The notes: generated by a model not told the origin, from the sequence alone. DNA of 64,000 bases from Opitutales bacterium (GCA_018700525.1 JABITN010000167.1:1-64000), one strand, 5' to 3'; shown: positions 1 through 9,524, counted from the stretch's first letter. Numbers and translations: made by a program.

Positions 1-112
1 CCAAAGGGAAGGGACCGACACTGACCCTTGGTAGGATGAGATAAATCCTTCTGATCGATTCACGAAAACATCTAACACACCTTTACCCGCACTCATTACA
101 AATGAGCGAGCC

Positions 113-144
113 AACGGCTATCACTTCTCGGATAGCCGTTTTTT
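113..144 (+). terminator. Rho-independent terminator
   Basis: A perfect 10-bp stem (AACGGCTATC / GATAGCCGTT) with an 8-nt loop is followed by a run of T. A smaller hairpin (CTCATT-ACA-AATGAG) lies just upstream at 92-106. It would end a plus-strand transcript coming from left of the window. A short open frame ends at position 44 (…KGKGPTLTLGRMR) and could be the tail of that gene, but I cannot identify it. Confidence 0.8.
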
Positions 145-511
145 CAAATGCTGAGTGGATCGTTGCGCCATGCACCATCAAAAATCGACTCATAGCCCTA
201 CTCCCCGAATCAAATCGGAACAATTGAATTTCCTATCAACAAGGCTCTTTCAGAGATGCCCCCGAAAGTCCAAACGATTAGTAAAATCAAAAAACGTACA
301 TGCTAAAGTTAGTACATTCTAGTGTGAAAAATACCGTCTTTCTAGGCGGTTTTTTTGTTTCTGCTTTAAGCCTACTGCTAATAAAGTTATACAAATCTAT
401 ACACGAAACTCTACCTTTTGAGCAAAACCTCTGTGCTTTGCACTTCTTTATTCGCTGATAAACAGATACTTACGGATATCTTCGTGTATAACTTTCGCAT
501 TGGGAAAGTGG
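145..511. other. Intergenic region with no recognisable gene
   Basis: This stretch lies between the first terminator and tRNA-Tyr. It holds no convincing open frame on either strand and is AT-rich. The only structured element is the second terminator-like hairpin near 333-356. A short untranslated plus-strand transcript ending at that hairpin cannot be excluded. Confidence 0.5.
333..356 (+). terminator. Terminator-like hairpin with T-run
   Basis: A 7-bp stem (ACCGTCT / AGGCGGT, one G-T pair) with a TTCT loop runs straight into seven T. No plus-strand gene precedes it after the terminator at 113-144, so it may end a small RNA or be a back-up terminator. Confidence 0.65.
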
Positions 512-594
512 TGGTAGGAACAGGATTCGAACCTGTGTAGGGTTTCCCCAGCAGATTTACAGTCTGCCCTCGTTGGCCGCTTGAGTATCCTACC
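512..594 (-). tRNA. tRNA-Tyr (anticodon GTA)
   Basis: The minus strand folds into a class II tRNA of 83 nt. The 7-bp acceptor stem is GGTAGGA/TCCTACC with discriminator A. The anticodon arm is CAGA-CTGTAAATC-TCTG with GTA. A long variable arm follows (GGGG…CCC), and the T arm contains GTTCGAATC. The CCA end is not encoded. The long variable arm with a GTA anticodon is diagnostic of bacterial tRNA-Tyr. It stands alone; the queA gene for queuosine synthesis, a modification found at the wobble base of this tRNA, starts about 130 bp away on the other strand. Confidence 0.95.
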
Positions 595-727
595 ACAGGC
601 CTGTAAGAAGGTCGCATACAGTTATACATTTATAATAAAGATCAAGGGCTTTTTTGGAAAAATTCACCCCCCTCGAATAAGCACTCGACTCGCCTTCTGG
701 CTATGAAACACTTCCGTGCCTTTTTCA

Positions 728-1819
728 ATGGAAACGTCACTTTTCAACTACGACCTCCCACGCGAGCGAATCGCGCAACAACCTGCAGCAGAGCGCGATG
801 CCTCTCGCTTGCTCGTCGTCCATCGCGATACCCGGACGATCGAACACCGCCACTTCAGCGATCTTATCGACTACATTCGCCCTTCCGATCATCTCTTCCG
901 CAATGCAGCTCGCGTACTTCCTGCTCGAATCTTCGCCTATCGCCAAACTGGCGGACGCGTAGAATGCCTCCTCCTCAGGCCCGGCAGCTCCGATCCCAAA
1001 TCGAACTGCGAAGATTGGTGGTGCCTCCTCAAACCTGGCCGCAAACTACCCGTCGGCTCCACCTTCGCCCTCGAGGATGCATTCTCCGCTACAGTCGAAG
1101 AAAAAAACGAACAAGCCGAATACCGAGTCCGCTTCGAACTCCCCCAGGGATCCTCTGTAGCCCGTATCGCCGAGACACTGGGGAAGATGCCTCTGCCTCC
1201 CTACATCGAGCGAGAACGCGAAGACAACCGCGATCCTGACGACAAAGACCGGTATCAGACAATCTACGCCCACAGCGAAAAAGCGGTCGCAGCCGCTGCC
1301 CCAACCGCCGGCCTTCACTTCACTGAAGAACTCACACGCTCTATCGAATCAACCGGAGCGACCTTCCACGACCTCATTCTTCACGTGGGCATGGGCACAT
1401 TCAAACCGCTCGACGAAGGATCCGTTGAAGACCACGAAATCCACCGCGAAATCTACGAAATTCCCGCCACAGCTCAACGTGCCCTGAGGCAGGCCCCCGC
1501 GAAAAACCAGCGACGCATCTGCATCGGCACGACCAGTGTTCGAACAGTGGAAGACTATTTGAGAAAGACTGATAGCGTCTACGACGCAGGATTTACCAGC
1601 GAAGCGGGCCTCTTCCTCTACCCTCCTGTCACTTTCGCAGGCGTCGACGCCCTAGTCACCAATTTCCACATGCCGAAATCTACATTGCTCTGTCTCGTAT
1701 CCGGTTTGCTTTCACCTGAAAAAACAGACGGAATCGATTGGCTAAAAAGGATTTACGCAGAGGCTATTCGAATGGAGTACCGCTTCCTAAGCTACGGCGA
1801 CGCCATGCTCATTCTATAA
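728..1819 (+). CDS. queA: S-adenosylmethionine:tRNA ribosyltransferase-isomerase QueA
   Basis: QueA transfers and isomerises the ribosyl part of SAM onto preQ1 in the anticodon wobble position of tRNAs for Tyr, His, Asn and Asp, giving epoxyqueuosine. The whole chain matches: an N-terminal YDLPRERIAQQP segment, AAPTAGLHFT in the middle, HVGMGTFKP, the GTTSVRT motif and a C-terminal VTNFHMPKSTLLCLVS block. A GTG at 716 is also possible, but the ATG at 728 puts the conserved FNYDLP close to the N-terminus as in other QueA proteins. The product is about 363 residues, normal for the family. It appears to be monocistronic or lead into the TPR gene. Confidence 0.95.
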   Translation: METSLFNYDLPRERIAQQPAAERDASRLLVVHRDTRTIEHRHFSDLIDYIRPSDHLFRNAARVLPARIFAYRQTGGRVECLLLRPGSSDPKSNCEDWWCLLKPGRKLPVGSTFALEDAFSATVEEKNEQAEYRVRFELPQGSSVARIAETLGKMPLPPYIEREREDNRDPDDKDRYQTIYAHSEKAVAAAAPTAGLHFTEELTRSIESTGATFHDLILHVGMGTFKPLDEGSVEDHEIHREIYEIPATAQRALRQAPAKNQRRICIGTTSVRTVEDYLRKTDSVYDAGFTSEAGLFLYPPVTFAGVDALVTNFHMPKSTLLCLVSGLLSPEKTDGIDWLKRIYAEAIRMEYRFLSYGDAMLIL

Positions 1820-1908
1820 ATCATCGCTTTAAAAAGGCTTCATCGCTGGACAAATATTGAACATTCTCCTACGGTTTGCGTCAGTTCAGCCAGCTCCCGC
1901 ACTAATTT

Positions 1909-2280
1909 ATGACCAAACCTAAAGATATCGAGGGTATAATCGAAGACGCGACATTCGACTTCACCATGGGTGATTCCAACATCGCTATCTCGAAGCTCGA
2001 ATCGCTTCTCGAAAGCACGAGCGACAGCTTCGCTGGCTGGCACGCTCTTTGCGAGATCCACTACTCCGAGAAGAACTTCGACGCAGCCCTGAAGGCCGCC
2101 GAAAAAGCCCACGGCATAAAACCGGACGACCTTTTCATAAACACCAGCCTCTCGCGAATCTGGCTCGAACTTGGCTCGAAAGAAAAAGCGGAGCTATTCG
2201 GAGCGCAGGCGAAAATCGCCGGATGGAAAGATCAACTTAAGAACCCCGACGCCGCGCAGGACGAAATTGCAATCGGCTGA
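1909..2280 (+). CDS. Small TPR-repeat protein
   Basis: A 123-residue soluble protein without signal peptide or membrane segment. It shows helix pairs typical of tetratricopeptide repeats: a unit around residues 40-73 (GWHALCEIHYSEKNFDAALK…) followed by one around 74-105 (PDDLFINTSLSRIWLELGSK). TPRs mediate protein-protein contacts; the partner is unknown. It lies 82 bp upstream of accA on the same strand, so co-transcription is possible. Small TPR proteins next to accA occur elsewhere in this phylum to my recollection, but I cannot confirm that here. Confidence 0.75.
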   Translation: MTKPKDIEGIIEDATFDFTMGDSNIAISKLESLLESTSDSFAGWHALCEIHYSEKNFDAALKAAEKAHGIKPDDLFINTSLSRIWLELGSKEKAELFGAQAKIAGWKDQLKNPDAAQDEIAIG

Positions 2281-2362
2281 TGACGTATTTATCAAAGCCT
2301 CCTTTAACCTCGACTTTCGAACACCCTTACACATATTTCGCCCCTTTTTCCGGACCAGGCCT

Positions 2363-3358
2363 ATGAATAAGAAATATGCGCTCGACTTTGAAAAGCCGCT
2401 ACGCGGTCTGAAGGATCAGCTAGATGCTCTGCATCAGCTCTCCGAAGAAAACCACATCGACGTCTCCAAAGAGATCAAAGCAATCGAAGCCAAGATAGAA
2501 CAGACGAAGAAATCAATCTACTCCAATCTCTCCTCGTGGCAACGAGTGCAGCTCGCTCGCCACCCACTCCGTCCGTACTCCCTCGATTACGTTGACGCGA
2601 TATTCGAAAACTTTCAGGAACTGCACGGCGATCGTCTCTTTCGCGACGACAAGTCTATCCTAGGCGGAATCGCTTTTCTAGACGGAAAACCCGTCATGAT
2701 CATCGCCCAGCAAAAAGGCCGCAATACGAAGGAGAACATCCTTCGCAATTTCGGAATGCCCAACCCAGAAGGATACCGCAAGGCTTTGCGCCTGATGAAG
2801 ATGGCTGAAAAGTTCAACATGCCGATCATCACATGGGTCGACACTCCCGGCGCATACCCAGGCATTGGCTCCGAAGAACGCCATGTCGCCGAAGCGATAG
2901 CGGTCAATATTCGCGAAATGAGTCAGTTGACCGTGCCGATCATTACCCTTGTCATCGGCGAAGGCGGATCAGGCGGCGCCCTCGGAATCGCTATCGCAGA
3001 CCGCGTACTCATTCTCGAAAACGCTTACTACTCGGTTATTTCTCCAGAAAGCTGTTCTGCGATTCTCTGGAAAGATCGCTCCCAAGCATCCCAAGCCGCG
3101 GAAGCTCTAAAATTGGGCGACAAAAACATGCTTATGCGATTTGGCGTAGTCGAGGAAGTTATCGAGGAACCCATGGGCGGAGCCCAAAACGATCCGAAAG
3201 CAACCGCGCAGTTCGTAGAGAAAGCCATTAAAAGCCACCTGAGTCAATTAATGAAACTCAGCACTGACTCTTTGCTAGCAAAACGCTACGAGCGGTACCG
3301 TAATATAGGCGATTACAATGACGGGAAAGTGATCGACCTCAAGACAGCGGCTTCCTAA
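2363..3358 (+). CDS. accA: Acetyl-CoA carboxylase carboxyltransferase subunit alpha
   Basis: AccA pairs with AccD to move the carboxyl group from carboxybiotin to acetyl-CoA, the first committed step of fatty acid synthesis in the cytoplasm. The 331-residue length fits the family. Recognisable segments are an N-terminal helical region (LDFEKPLRGLKDQLDAL), HPLRPYSLDYVD, FQELHGDRLFRDD, GRNTKENILRNFGMPNPEGYRKA, the oxyanion glycine block IGEGGSGGALGIA, and SPESCSAILWKD. The open frame extends further upstream, but the ATG chosen gives the usual N-terminus. accD is not in this window. Confidence 0.96.
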   Translation: MNKKYALDFEKPLRGLKDQLDALHQLSEENHIDVSKEIKAIEAKIEQTKKSIYSNLSSWQRVQLARHPLRPYSLDYVDAIFENFQELHGDRLFRDDKSILGGIAFLDGKPVMIIAQQKGRNTKENILRNFGMPNPEGYRKALRLMKMAEKFNMPIITWVDTPGAYPGIGSEERHVAEAIAVNIREMSQLTVPIITLVIGEGGSGGALGIAIADRVLILENAYYSVISPESCSAILWKDRSQASQAAEALKLGDKNMLMRFGVVEEVIEEPMGGAQNDPKATAQFVEKAIKSHLSQLMKLSTDSLLAKRYERYRNIGDYNDGKVIDLKTAAS

Positions 3359-3478
3359 TCGGAAAACCGTTTCACGAAAATCATCCGATTCGGGCTAAGC
3401 GCACACCCAGACGCCCGACTTTATCACTTGCCACGGGTGCTACCTCCCTCCTTGATATCGCGAATTTTTAAAAAACCG

Positions 3479-5245
3479 ATGAGCGCAAACACAGAACTTA
3501 AAGAGCCTTCCACCGCTACCGCAGAGATAAACGGAGCCGACATTCTGGTCGAATCGTTGATTCGCGAAGGCGTCAAAGACATCTTCGCCTATCCAGGCGG
3601 CGCTTCCATGGAAATGCACCAGTCACTGGCCAAGGCCAAAGATTGCATTCGCACCATACTTCCGCGTCACGAACAAGGCGGCTCCTTCGCTGCCGAGGGT
3701 TACGCTCGCGCAACTGGAAAACCTGGTGTCTGCATGGCAACCAGCGGACCTGGCGCAACGAACTTGATGACAGCGATCGCCGATGCGTACATGGATAGTA
3801 CTCCGCTCGTCTGCATCACTGGCCAAGTCTACTCGAAATTTATCGGCAAAGCCGCCTTCCAGGAAACCGACTTCTTCGGCATGACTCTTCCCGTCGTGAA
3901 GCACAGCTACCTGGTGATGGATATCAACGACCTCGCCCACACGGTAAAAGAGGCATTCAAAGTAGCGACTACAGGCCGCCCCGGTCCCGTCGTCATAGAT
4001 ATCCCCAAAGACGTCCAGCAATCCAAAATCGTCCCGGAATGGCCCGGCGAGATTGAACTTCGCGAATCCAAGCTCCCCACTTACGCCACCGACAGTCAGC
4101 TAAAGAACATCCTCAATCTAATTGAAGATGCAAAAAAACCGATGATTTACTACGGCGGCGGGATCGTCTCTGCAGAGGCCTTCCGCGAGCTCGGAGCCTT
4201 CATCGAAAAGACCGGTATCCCCTGCTCATCCACGCTCATGGGCGTCGGTGCATTTCCCGAAACGCATGAACTATCCACTAAATGGTTCGGCATGCACGGA
4301 TCGGCCTACGGCAATCTCGCGGTTCATAACTCCGATCTCCTTCTCGCCTTCGGCGTTCGCTTCGACGATCGCATCACCGGCAACGTATCCACTTTCGCCC
4401 CGCAAGCAGAGATCGTACATCTCGACATCGATGCATCCGAGCACAACAAGAACAAGATCGTCCACCACCCGATCGTCGGAGAAATCAAGCAAGCGCTCGG
4501 CCGCATGGTCGAACTGAGCGAGCAAAACGATTTCAAAAAACCCGACATCAGCACTTGGACAAACCAGATTCAGTCCTGGAAAAGCGAATACCCCTTCAAG
4601 TACGAAGAGAGCGAACACATCCTTCCCCAAGAAGCGATTCGCATTCTTTACGAACTTACTGACGGCGAAGCGATCATCACTACCGGTGTTGGCCAGCACC
4701 AGATGTGGGCTGCTCAGTTCTATGATTTCAAATACCCGCGCCACCATATTTCTTCCCTCGGTCTCGGCTCGATGGGTTACGGCTACCCATCAGCTCTCGG
4801 AGCCAAAGTCGCCTGCCCAGACAAGCAAGTAATCGATATCGACGGTGATGGTTCTTTCATTATGAACGTCCAGGAACTTGCGACGGCCAAAATCGAAAAG
4901 ATCGCAGCCAAAGCGATGATCCTCAACAATCAGCATCTCGGAATGGTGATGCAGTGGGAAGACCGATTCTACGACAGCGTACGAGGTAACACGATCCTTG
5001 GCGACGAGAACAACATCGGCTCGCCCGAAAACCTTGGAGGCCTTTATCCGAATTACGTACAGATCGCCAATGGCTTCGGCCTTCCCGCTCGACGCGTACA
5101 CAAAAAAGAAGAACTCCGCGACGCCATCCAGGAAATGCTCGATAGCGACGAGGCCTTTCTTCTCGACGTCATTACTCCCTACACAGAACACGTCCTCCCG
5201 ATGATCCCCGCCGGCACGTCCGTCGATCAAATGATTATCAAATAG
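3479..5245 (+). CDS. ilvB: Acetolactate synthase, large (catalytic) subunit
   Basis: A thiamine diphosphate enzyme condensing two pyruvates, or pyruvate with 2-oxobutyrate, in branched-chain amino acid synthesis. The N-terminal domain carries the catalytic Glu context ([27 protein letters not shown]) and PGATNLMT. The C-terminal domain carries the ThDP/Mg motif beginning [15 protein letters not shown] and ending LNNQHLGMV. The 588-residue length is normal. The ATG at 3479 is preferred over an upstream TTG at 3428 because it directly precedes a short linker and the conserved [15 protein letters not shown] terminator follows within 30 bp, so the regulatory subunit gene ilvN is not directly downstream, unlike many bacteria. 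Confidence 0.95.
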   Translation: MSANTELKEPSTATAEINGADILVESLIREGVKDIFAYPGGASMEMHQSLAKAKDCIRTILPRHEQGGSFAAEGYARATGKPGVCMATSGPGATNLMTAIADAYMDSTPLVCITGQVYSKFIGKAAFQETDFFGMTLPVVKHSYLVMDINDLAHTVKEAFKVATTGRPGPVVIDIPKDVQQSKIVPEWPGEIELRESKLPTYATDSQLKNILNLIEDAKKPMIYYGGGIVSAEAFRELGAFIEKTGIPCSSTLMGVGAFPETHELSTKWFGMHGSAYGNLAVHNSDLLLAFGVRFDDRITGNVSTFAPQAEIVHLDIDASEHNKNKIVHHPIVGEIKQALGRMVELSEQNDFKKPDISTWTNQIQSWKSEYPFKYEESEHILPQEAIRILYELTDGEAIITTGVGQHQMWAAQFYDFKYPRHHISSLGLGSMGYGYPSALGAKVACPDKQVIDIDGDGSFIMNVQELATAKIEKIAAKAMILNNQHLGMVMQWEDRFYDSVRGNTILGDENNIGSPENLGGLYPNYVQIANGFGLPARRVHKKEELRDAIQEMLDSDEAFLLDVITPYTEHVLPMIPAGTSVDQMIIK

Positions 5246-5271
5246 GTCTTCGATAATAAATTTCAAACAGC

Positions 5272-5306
5272 AAGGGCGGCCTCGGTGAGGCCGCCCTTAC
5301 TTTCTT
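5272..5306 (+). terminator. Strong terminator between ilvB and the GH16 gene
   Basis: An 11-bp perfect GC-rich stem (AAGGGCGGCCT / AGGCCGCCCTT) with a 5-nt loop is followed by ACTTTCTT. It lies between convergent genes, and the A-rich flank on the other side (TTTCAAACAGC) is weak, so it mainly ends the ilvB transcript. Confidence 0.85.
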
Positions 5307-5432
5307 AGCGAGAGACTGAATTCAGACAAAGACCACGATTCGTGCACGTATCCAAGAAATAGAGGCGCATTTATTCCGCTTAGTTTTTTCAGGTGGATTT
5401 CTTGAATACCGTGCCCGAAGAGAGGTCGCTAC

Positions 5433-6467
5433 CTATTCAATCCATTGGTAAACGCGCACATAATCGATTTCCATACGAGCTGGAAACGGGGTCGTCGAGT
5501 CAGGGCCGCCTGGCCAGTTTCCTCCAACTGCAAGATTGACGATTAAATAGAATGGCTGATCGAATGGTGCCGGGAAAGGCGCCCCTTCAGAACTCCAACT
5601 CGTTAAAGTCTGATATACATAACTATCAACTGACCAACTAATTTCTCCTTCTTTCCATTCGATTGCATATGTGTGAAACGCATCCTCAACGGTTCCCGAT
5701 TCCAATTCAAACTCAGTCCCCGTACTTGTATTGAACGGCCACCTACCTCCGTAATGAATCGTTCCATGCACAGTAGAAGGTTCATGCCCCACTATTTCTA
5801 CGATATCGATTTCGCCGCTCGAGGCCCATGATCCATAAATATTTTTCGCCGGTAACATCCAAATCGCAGGCCATAGCCCCTGTCCAATCGGCATCCTAGC
5901 TCTCGCCTCGATCTTCCCGTATTTCCAATTACCACGGAATTTCGTATTCAATCTCGCCGAGGTATATTCCTTCGATCCATCAAGTCCCTGATAAGACTCC
6001 TTTCGAGCCTCAATAATCAACAACCCATTCTCAATCCGACTATTCTCCGATTCGTCGGTGTAATACTGAAACTCGTTATTCCCTCCCCCATTAGCATTAA
6101 CGTCGTTAATCCATTTCGAACGATCAATCGTCGACCCTTCGAACTCATCGTTCCACACCAAGGTCCACTGATTCGAAATTCTTCTTGCTCGATAAAAGCT
6201 TCTCTTGGTCTCCGCACCCTTAGTAAATCGATCCATTGCATCGCTCGATCCTCTTATAGGCCCACCCACATTCGACCAGGTCTCCAAATCCTCAGAAAGC
6301 TCCACCTGATAGAATTCCCCAGCTTTTGCAGGAAATTTAATTTCAGTACCCAAGAATATCGACAATGACTCCCCCTTTAAAGGACTGATGGCCATAAGGA
6401 TCCCAAGATTTACAAACGTCAACGAACGCCCTAAATTCGACCAATCAACAGACTCCAACTTTTTCAT
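5433..6467 (-). CDS. Exported GH16 family beta-glucanase (laminarinase-like)
   Basis: An endo-acting beta-1,3(4)-glucan hydrolase candidate, exported by a signal peptide. The retaining catalytic motif GEIDIVE is intact (E219 nucleophile, D221, E224 acid/base, counted from the ATG at 6467). Upstream are WNDEFEGSTIDRSKW and GKIEARARMPIGQGLWPAIWML, and near the C-terminus LIVNLAVGGNWPG and MEIDYVRVYQ, all typical of GH16 laminarinases. Residues about 40-110 form an extra N-terminal module resembling small beta-rich linkers (FYQVELSEDLETWSNVGG). Alternative upstream starts exist, up to 6545, but they would overlap the divergent gene and the operator. It faces the FG-GAP gene across a 76-bp gap holding a putative LacI operator. 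Confidence 0.88.
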   Translation of the reverse strand: MKKLESVDWSNLGRSLTFVNLGILMAISPLKGESLSIFLGTEIKFPAKAGEFYQVELSEDLETWSNVGGPIRGSSDAMDRFTKGAETKRSFYRARRISNQWTLVWNDEFEGSTIDRSKWINDVNANGGGNNEFQYYTDESENSRIENGLLIIEARKESYQGLDGSKEYTSARLNTKFRGNWKYGKIEARARMPIGQGLWPAIWMLPAKNIYGSWASSGEIDIVEIVGHEPSTVHGTIHYGGRWPFNTSTGTEFELESGTVEDAFHTYAIEWKEGEISWSVDSYVYQTLTSWSSEGAPFPAPFDQPFYLIVNLAVGGNWPGGPDSTTPFPARMEIDYVRVYQWIE

Positions 6468-6480
6468 GAATGATTTTGGT

Positions 6481-6494
6481 TGCATTAGATTGCA
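6481..6494. promoter_or_regulatory. Putative LacI-family operator, GH16/FG-GAP intergenic
   Basis: The sequence TGCATTAGATTGCA has the form TGCA-N6-TGCA. Its last part forms a TTGCAT hexamer at 6490-6495 that is 16 bp from TACGAT at 6512-6517, a plausible -35/-10 pair for the plus-strand FG-GAP gene. On the minus strand it lies just upstream of the GH16 start. Closely related 14-mers occur upstream of two other genes of the locus. Confidence 0.65.
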
Positions 6495-6543
6495 TCTTAC
6501 ACAAGCCTTTATACGATTCGTTTTCAAACAAAATCTCGACCGC

Positions 6544-8790
6544 ATGCACTTTGCTCTTTTTGTATTACTAGCTGTTGTAACGATCCATCCTCTAATTGGG
6601 CAGGATAGAATATCAATCGTTCAATTTCTCCGGGAACAGCGCGATCAAACCATCTGGAAACCTGAACGGCTAGCTCAAGATTACGAAACCGCCTTCATAG
6701 AGCTTTGGGATAAATTGCGTGCATGTGGCAATCAATACGCACCATTTCACGAATTCGCATTCAACTCCATAGATCGGCTGCAACTATCGACCGCCAAGTC
6801 ACTGCCAGAAGGTATAAAGATCCAGAGCCACTCGCCTCAACGCAAATCGATTTTGTCTCGTAGCGAATTCGGCGAAGCTCTGAAGACGTTAGAAAATCTC
6901 GGATTTCGCATCGAGCAAACCGAATGGCATCATTCGAAATTCGAAGCGCCCAAAGACGATGCCGCGAAATCTGAGTTCAGTTTCTCCATACACGCTCGTG
7001 GACCGAAACCCGATTCACAATTTTACATCGTTCGCGGGGTTCTCAACATTGCTTGGAATCATAAATCCAATCCGAACGGAATATTCGAACCGGACTACAT
7101 TGGAATAAAACAGATCGATCTGCTAACACGCTCGCAAGCAGCTCCGTTCGAGGAAAGCCTCTGGCTCGAATCGAATAAGCGAGAAACTCCATATAGTATA
7201 GTCCTAGTTGAGGATCTCAATAAAGACGGATTCTCCGATATCGTTTTCCCAAAACTAAACAAAATCTTCTACAACGAAGGTGAATTCAATTTTAGAGAAG
7301 TTCCTCTCACTACTTTTCCAATTCGAACTCGAACGACTGCTGCGATATTGACGGATCTCAATCTGGACGGAAATATCGAATACGTAGTAGCAAGCCACGA
7401 AGCGCCCTATCTATTCGCTTATACTTACAATTCGGATACACAAACTTTCGACGGAAAACCATTCGGAATATGGAAATCGGAATCACCGCTTGTCATCGCC
7501 ATGCTCGCCGCGGGTGATCTTACGGGAGATGGCTATCCGGAACTCTATCTCGGCCCTTCCACTCCTGCATACGAGGACGGAAAGATGCCAACCCCATACT
7601 TCGACGCCAATGACGGGAAACCGGCCTACTTGCTACGCAATACAGGAGGCCTTCGCTACACGGACATAAGCCAGGAAACAGAATTATCGAAAAAGCGGGG
7701 CCGCAGAGCCTACGTCGCTTCAATGCTGGATCTCAACAACGACCAAAGTATGGACATGGTGGTTACAAGCGATTTTTCCGGGATCGACTTTTACGAAAAC
7801 ACTGGCGGAACTCTAAAAGACAGAACCGATGATTGGGTCGACGACCGCAGCCTTTTTGGAATGAGCCAAACATTCGCCGATTTCAACCGGGATGGAAGCA
7901 TGGACCTACTCGCGGTTGGAATGAGCTCTACCACCGCCCGTCGACTAGAACAAATGGGCCTAGGCAGAACCGAATTTCCCGACCACCAAGAAATGAGAAT
8001 GCGCATCGCGTACGGAAATCGCCTCTATTATGGAAATAGGAAAGGAGACTTTCGCCAAAATGAACATAGCGAGAACATCGCTCGCTCCGGATGGTCTTGG
8101 GGAAGCAGTTCGCTAGACTTCAATAACGACAGCTATCCTGACATCTTCATATCGAATGGCTTCCTATCAAAAGGAACCGCTCGCGACTATTGCACCAATT
8201 TCTGGACTCACGATATCTACAACGAAACAAACGTCACGACCTCCCAGATCAGTAAGTACTTTAACTCCTTCGGTCCGAAAGCGCTCGTCGGCGGAAACAA
8301 GATGGGGTGGAATCCCTACGAAAAAGACCACCTCTACTTGAACCTATCCGGCGAAGGTTTCATCAACATAGCCTACCTCTTCGGCGTCTCTAACGGCGGC
8401 GATGGACGAGCGGTCATCGGCGAAGATTTCGATAATGATGGTCGCGTGGATCTTCTGCTTGTCGAGCAAGATTCGATTAACGCCTCCGAGCGCGTTTACA
8501 TTTACGAAAACCGGCTCCCATCAGCCGGTCGCAACTGGATTGGTTTCGACCTTATGTCATCGAAAGGCAAAGCACTTATCGGTACGCGAATACGCATTAT
8601 CGGCGATGAGTACGAAACCGAACGCGTCTACACGCTCGGCGAAGCCTACTCCGGACAAACGCCTTCGAAAATACATTTCGGTCTAGGAGATGCCAAAGCG
8701 ATCATCACCGCCGAAGTCATTTGGCCCGACGGTTCCAAAACCGTTCTGCCAGAGCCTGAGCCAAATTTCTACCACCGAATTTCCCATTAA
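6544..8790 (+). CDS. Secreted FG-GAP repeat protein with C-terminal ASPIC/UnbV domain
   Basis: A 748-residue exported protein (signal peptide MHFALFVLLAVVTIHPLIG). At least seven FG-GAP/VCBS-type calcium-binding strands are visible, such as EDLNKDGFSDIVF, TDLNLDGNIEYVV, GDLTGDGYPELYL, DFNRDGSMDLLAV, DFNNDSYPDIFIS and DFDNDGRVDLLLV, consistent with a beta-propeller. The last ~75 residues match the ASPIC/UnbV domain (GTRIRIIGDEYETERVY…GLGDAK…VIWPDGSKTVL). The first ~230 residues are not recognised. No catalytic role is established for the family; a glycan-binding or cell-surface scaffold role here is inference from its position beside GH16 and its shared operator. Upstream in-frame starts exist but would place the signal peptide internally. 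Confidence 0.85.
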   Translation: MHFALFVLLAVVTIHPLIGQDRISIVQFLREQRDQTIWKPERLAQDYETAFIELWDKLRACGNQYAPFHEFAFNSIDRLQLSTAKSLPEGIKIQSHSPQRKSILSRSEFGEALKTLENLGFRIEQTEWHHSKFEAPKDDAAKSEFSFSIHARGPKPDSQFYIVRGVLNIAWNHKSNPNGIFEPDYIGIKQIDLLTRSQAAPFEESLWLESNKRETPYSIVLVEDLNKDGFSDIVFPKLNKIFYNEGEFNFREVPLTTFPIRTRTTAAILTDLNLDGNIEYVVASHEAPYLFAYTYNSDTQTFDGKPFGIWKSESPLVIAMLAAGDLTGDGYPELYLGPSTPAYEDGKMPTPYFDANDGKPAYLLRNTGGLRYTDISQETELSKKRGRRAYVASMLDLNNDQSMDMVVTSDFSGIDFYENTGGTLKDRTDDWVDDRSLFGMSQTFADFNRDGSMDLLAVGMSSTTARRLEQMGLGRTEFPDHQEMRMRIAYGNRLYYGNRKGDFRQNEHSENIARSGWSWGSSSLDFNNDSYPDIFISNGFLSKGTARDYCTNFWTHDIYNETNVTTSQISKYFNSFGPKALVGGNKMGWNPYEKDHLYLNLSGEGFINIAYLFGVSNGGDGRAVIGEDFDNDGRVDLLLVEQDSINASERVYIYENRLPSAGRNWIGFDLMSSKGKALIGTRIRIIGDEYETERVYTLGEAYSGQTPSKIHFGLGDAKAIITAEVIWPDGSKTVLPEPEPNFYHRISH

Positions 8791-8830
8791 GCAATCGACC
8801 AGCAACGTCCTTCTCAAAAGTAGTTCTAAA

Positions 8831-8920
8831 GGTAGCAGTCGATCTCCGAGCGGCCACAGTGAACGATACAATCGTCCAGCGATCTCAGCTACAATGGCCG
8901 CTTAGAGATCGGTCGCTACT
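8831..8920. repeat. Inverted repeat, GATCTCCGAGCG family
   Basis: Two 26-bp arms (8831-8856 and 8895-8920) are inverted copies with 20 of 26 positions matching; the cores are GATCTCCGAGCGGCCA and TGGCCGCTTAGAGATC. A single related arm occurs near 59072. It begins 41 bp after the stop of the FG-GAP gene. The rest of the 8791-9524 gap holds a hairpin, a doubtful small open frame and a run of nine C at 9355-9363. Confidence 0.7.
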
Positions 8921-8973
8921 CACACACATTTCCTAAACCTTCGGGCATCGACGATACTACAAAATTTATAGGG

Positions 8974-8993
8974 AGTCGCTCTTCCGAGCGACT
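8974..8993 (+). terminator. Hairpin downstream of the FG-GAP gene
   Basis: A perfect 8-bp stem AGTCGCTC / GAGCGACT with a TTCC loop, about 180 bp after the FG-GAP stop. The following sequence (GCCCAGTTATTTTCC) is only weakly T-rich, so termination is possible but not certain. Confidence 0.35.
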
Positions 8994-9076
8994 GCCCAGT
9001 TATTTTCCAGTTATCACACACCAGAATAATCGTTTCACCAAGAACTATATAAAGCCCAAAGGTACGCGGTTAAACC

Positions 9077-9268
9077 TCAGACTTGGTCTCTTGGCATGCC
9101 TGTCTCAGTCCCCTGACGGACTTCCATACATGCAAGAGCGACCAATGCCGCTAATACCAGAAGACCAATGAGTACATCTCCTGTGGGCAGAAGAATCGCC
9201 AACGGACCCAATGGGACGATGGCCATAGTACTCGATGTGATCATGTTCATCTCTTTTTTCGTTTTCAT
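9077..9268 (-). CDS. Possible small single-span membrane protein
   Basis: A 63-residue open frame from an ATG. Its residues about 12-48 are strongly hydrophobic (IVPLGPLAILLP…VLIGLLVLAALVALACM), followed by a charged tail ending PRDQV. No family is recognised and the upstream region lacks a clear ribosome binding site. The composition is more protein-like than a random frame, but the call rests on hydrophobicity alone. Confidence 0.3.
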   Translation of the reverse strand: MKTKKEMNMITSSTMAIVPLGPLAILLPTGDVLIGLLVLAALVALACMEVRQGTETGMPRDQV

Positions 9269-9524
9269 TGTTATATTGCCAGTTCTTACCGACAAAGTGG
9301 TTTTTTAACGAAATTAGATATAATTGTTTTTTACATAGACTCATTTTAGCGGCTCCCCCCCCCAGACAACAGATCATCGCAATTGACGCGCCACACTACA
9401 TCTAGACTCTTTTATTAATCATAAACGGACGTTCCTCCAAATGGTTGCAACCAACAACTCGCGCTCAAAAAGAACCTATTTTCAATTATCAGTTGCGAGT
9501 GAAACGCAAAGAGCAGGCCCTAGC

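Noticed and set aside
703-1239. A 178-residue frame overlapping queA
   Set aside because: It is Arg/Pro/Ser-rich out-of-frame translation of queA.
9105-9377. A second small frame overlapping the hydrophobic small open frame
   Set aside because: It crosses the poly-C tract and has low-complexity, non-conserved-looking content; the hydrophobic frame is the better of two weak options.
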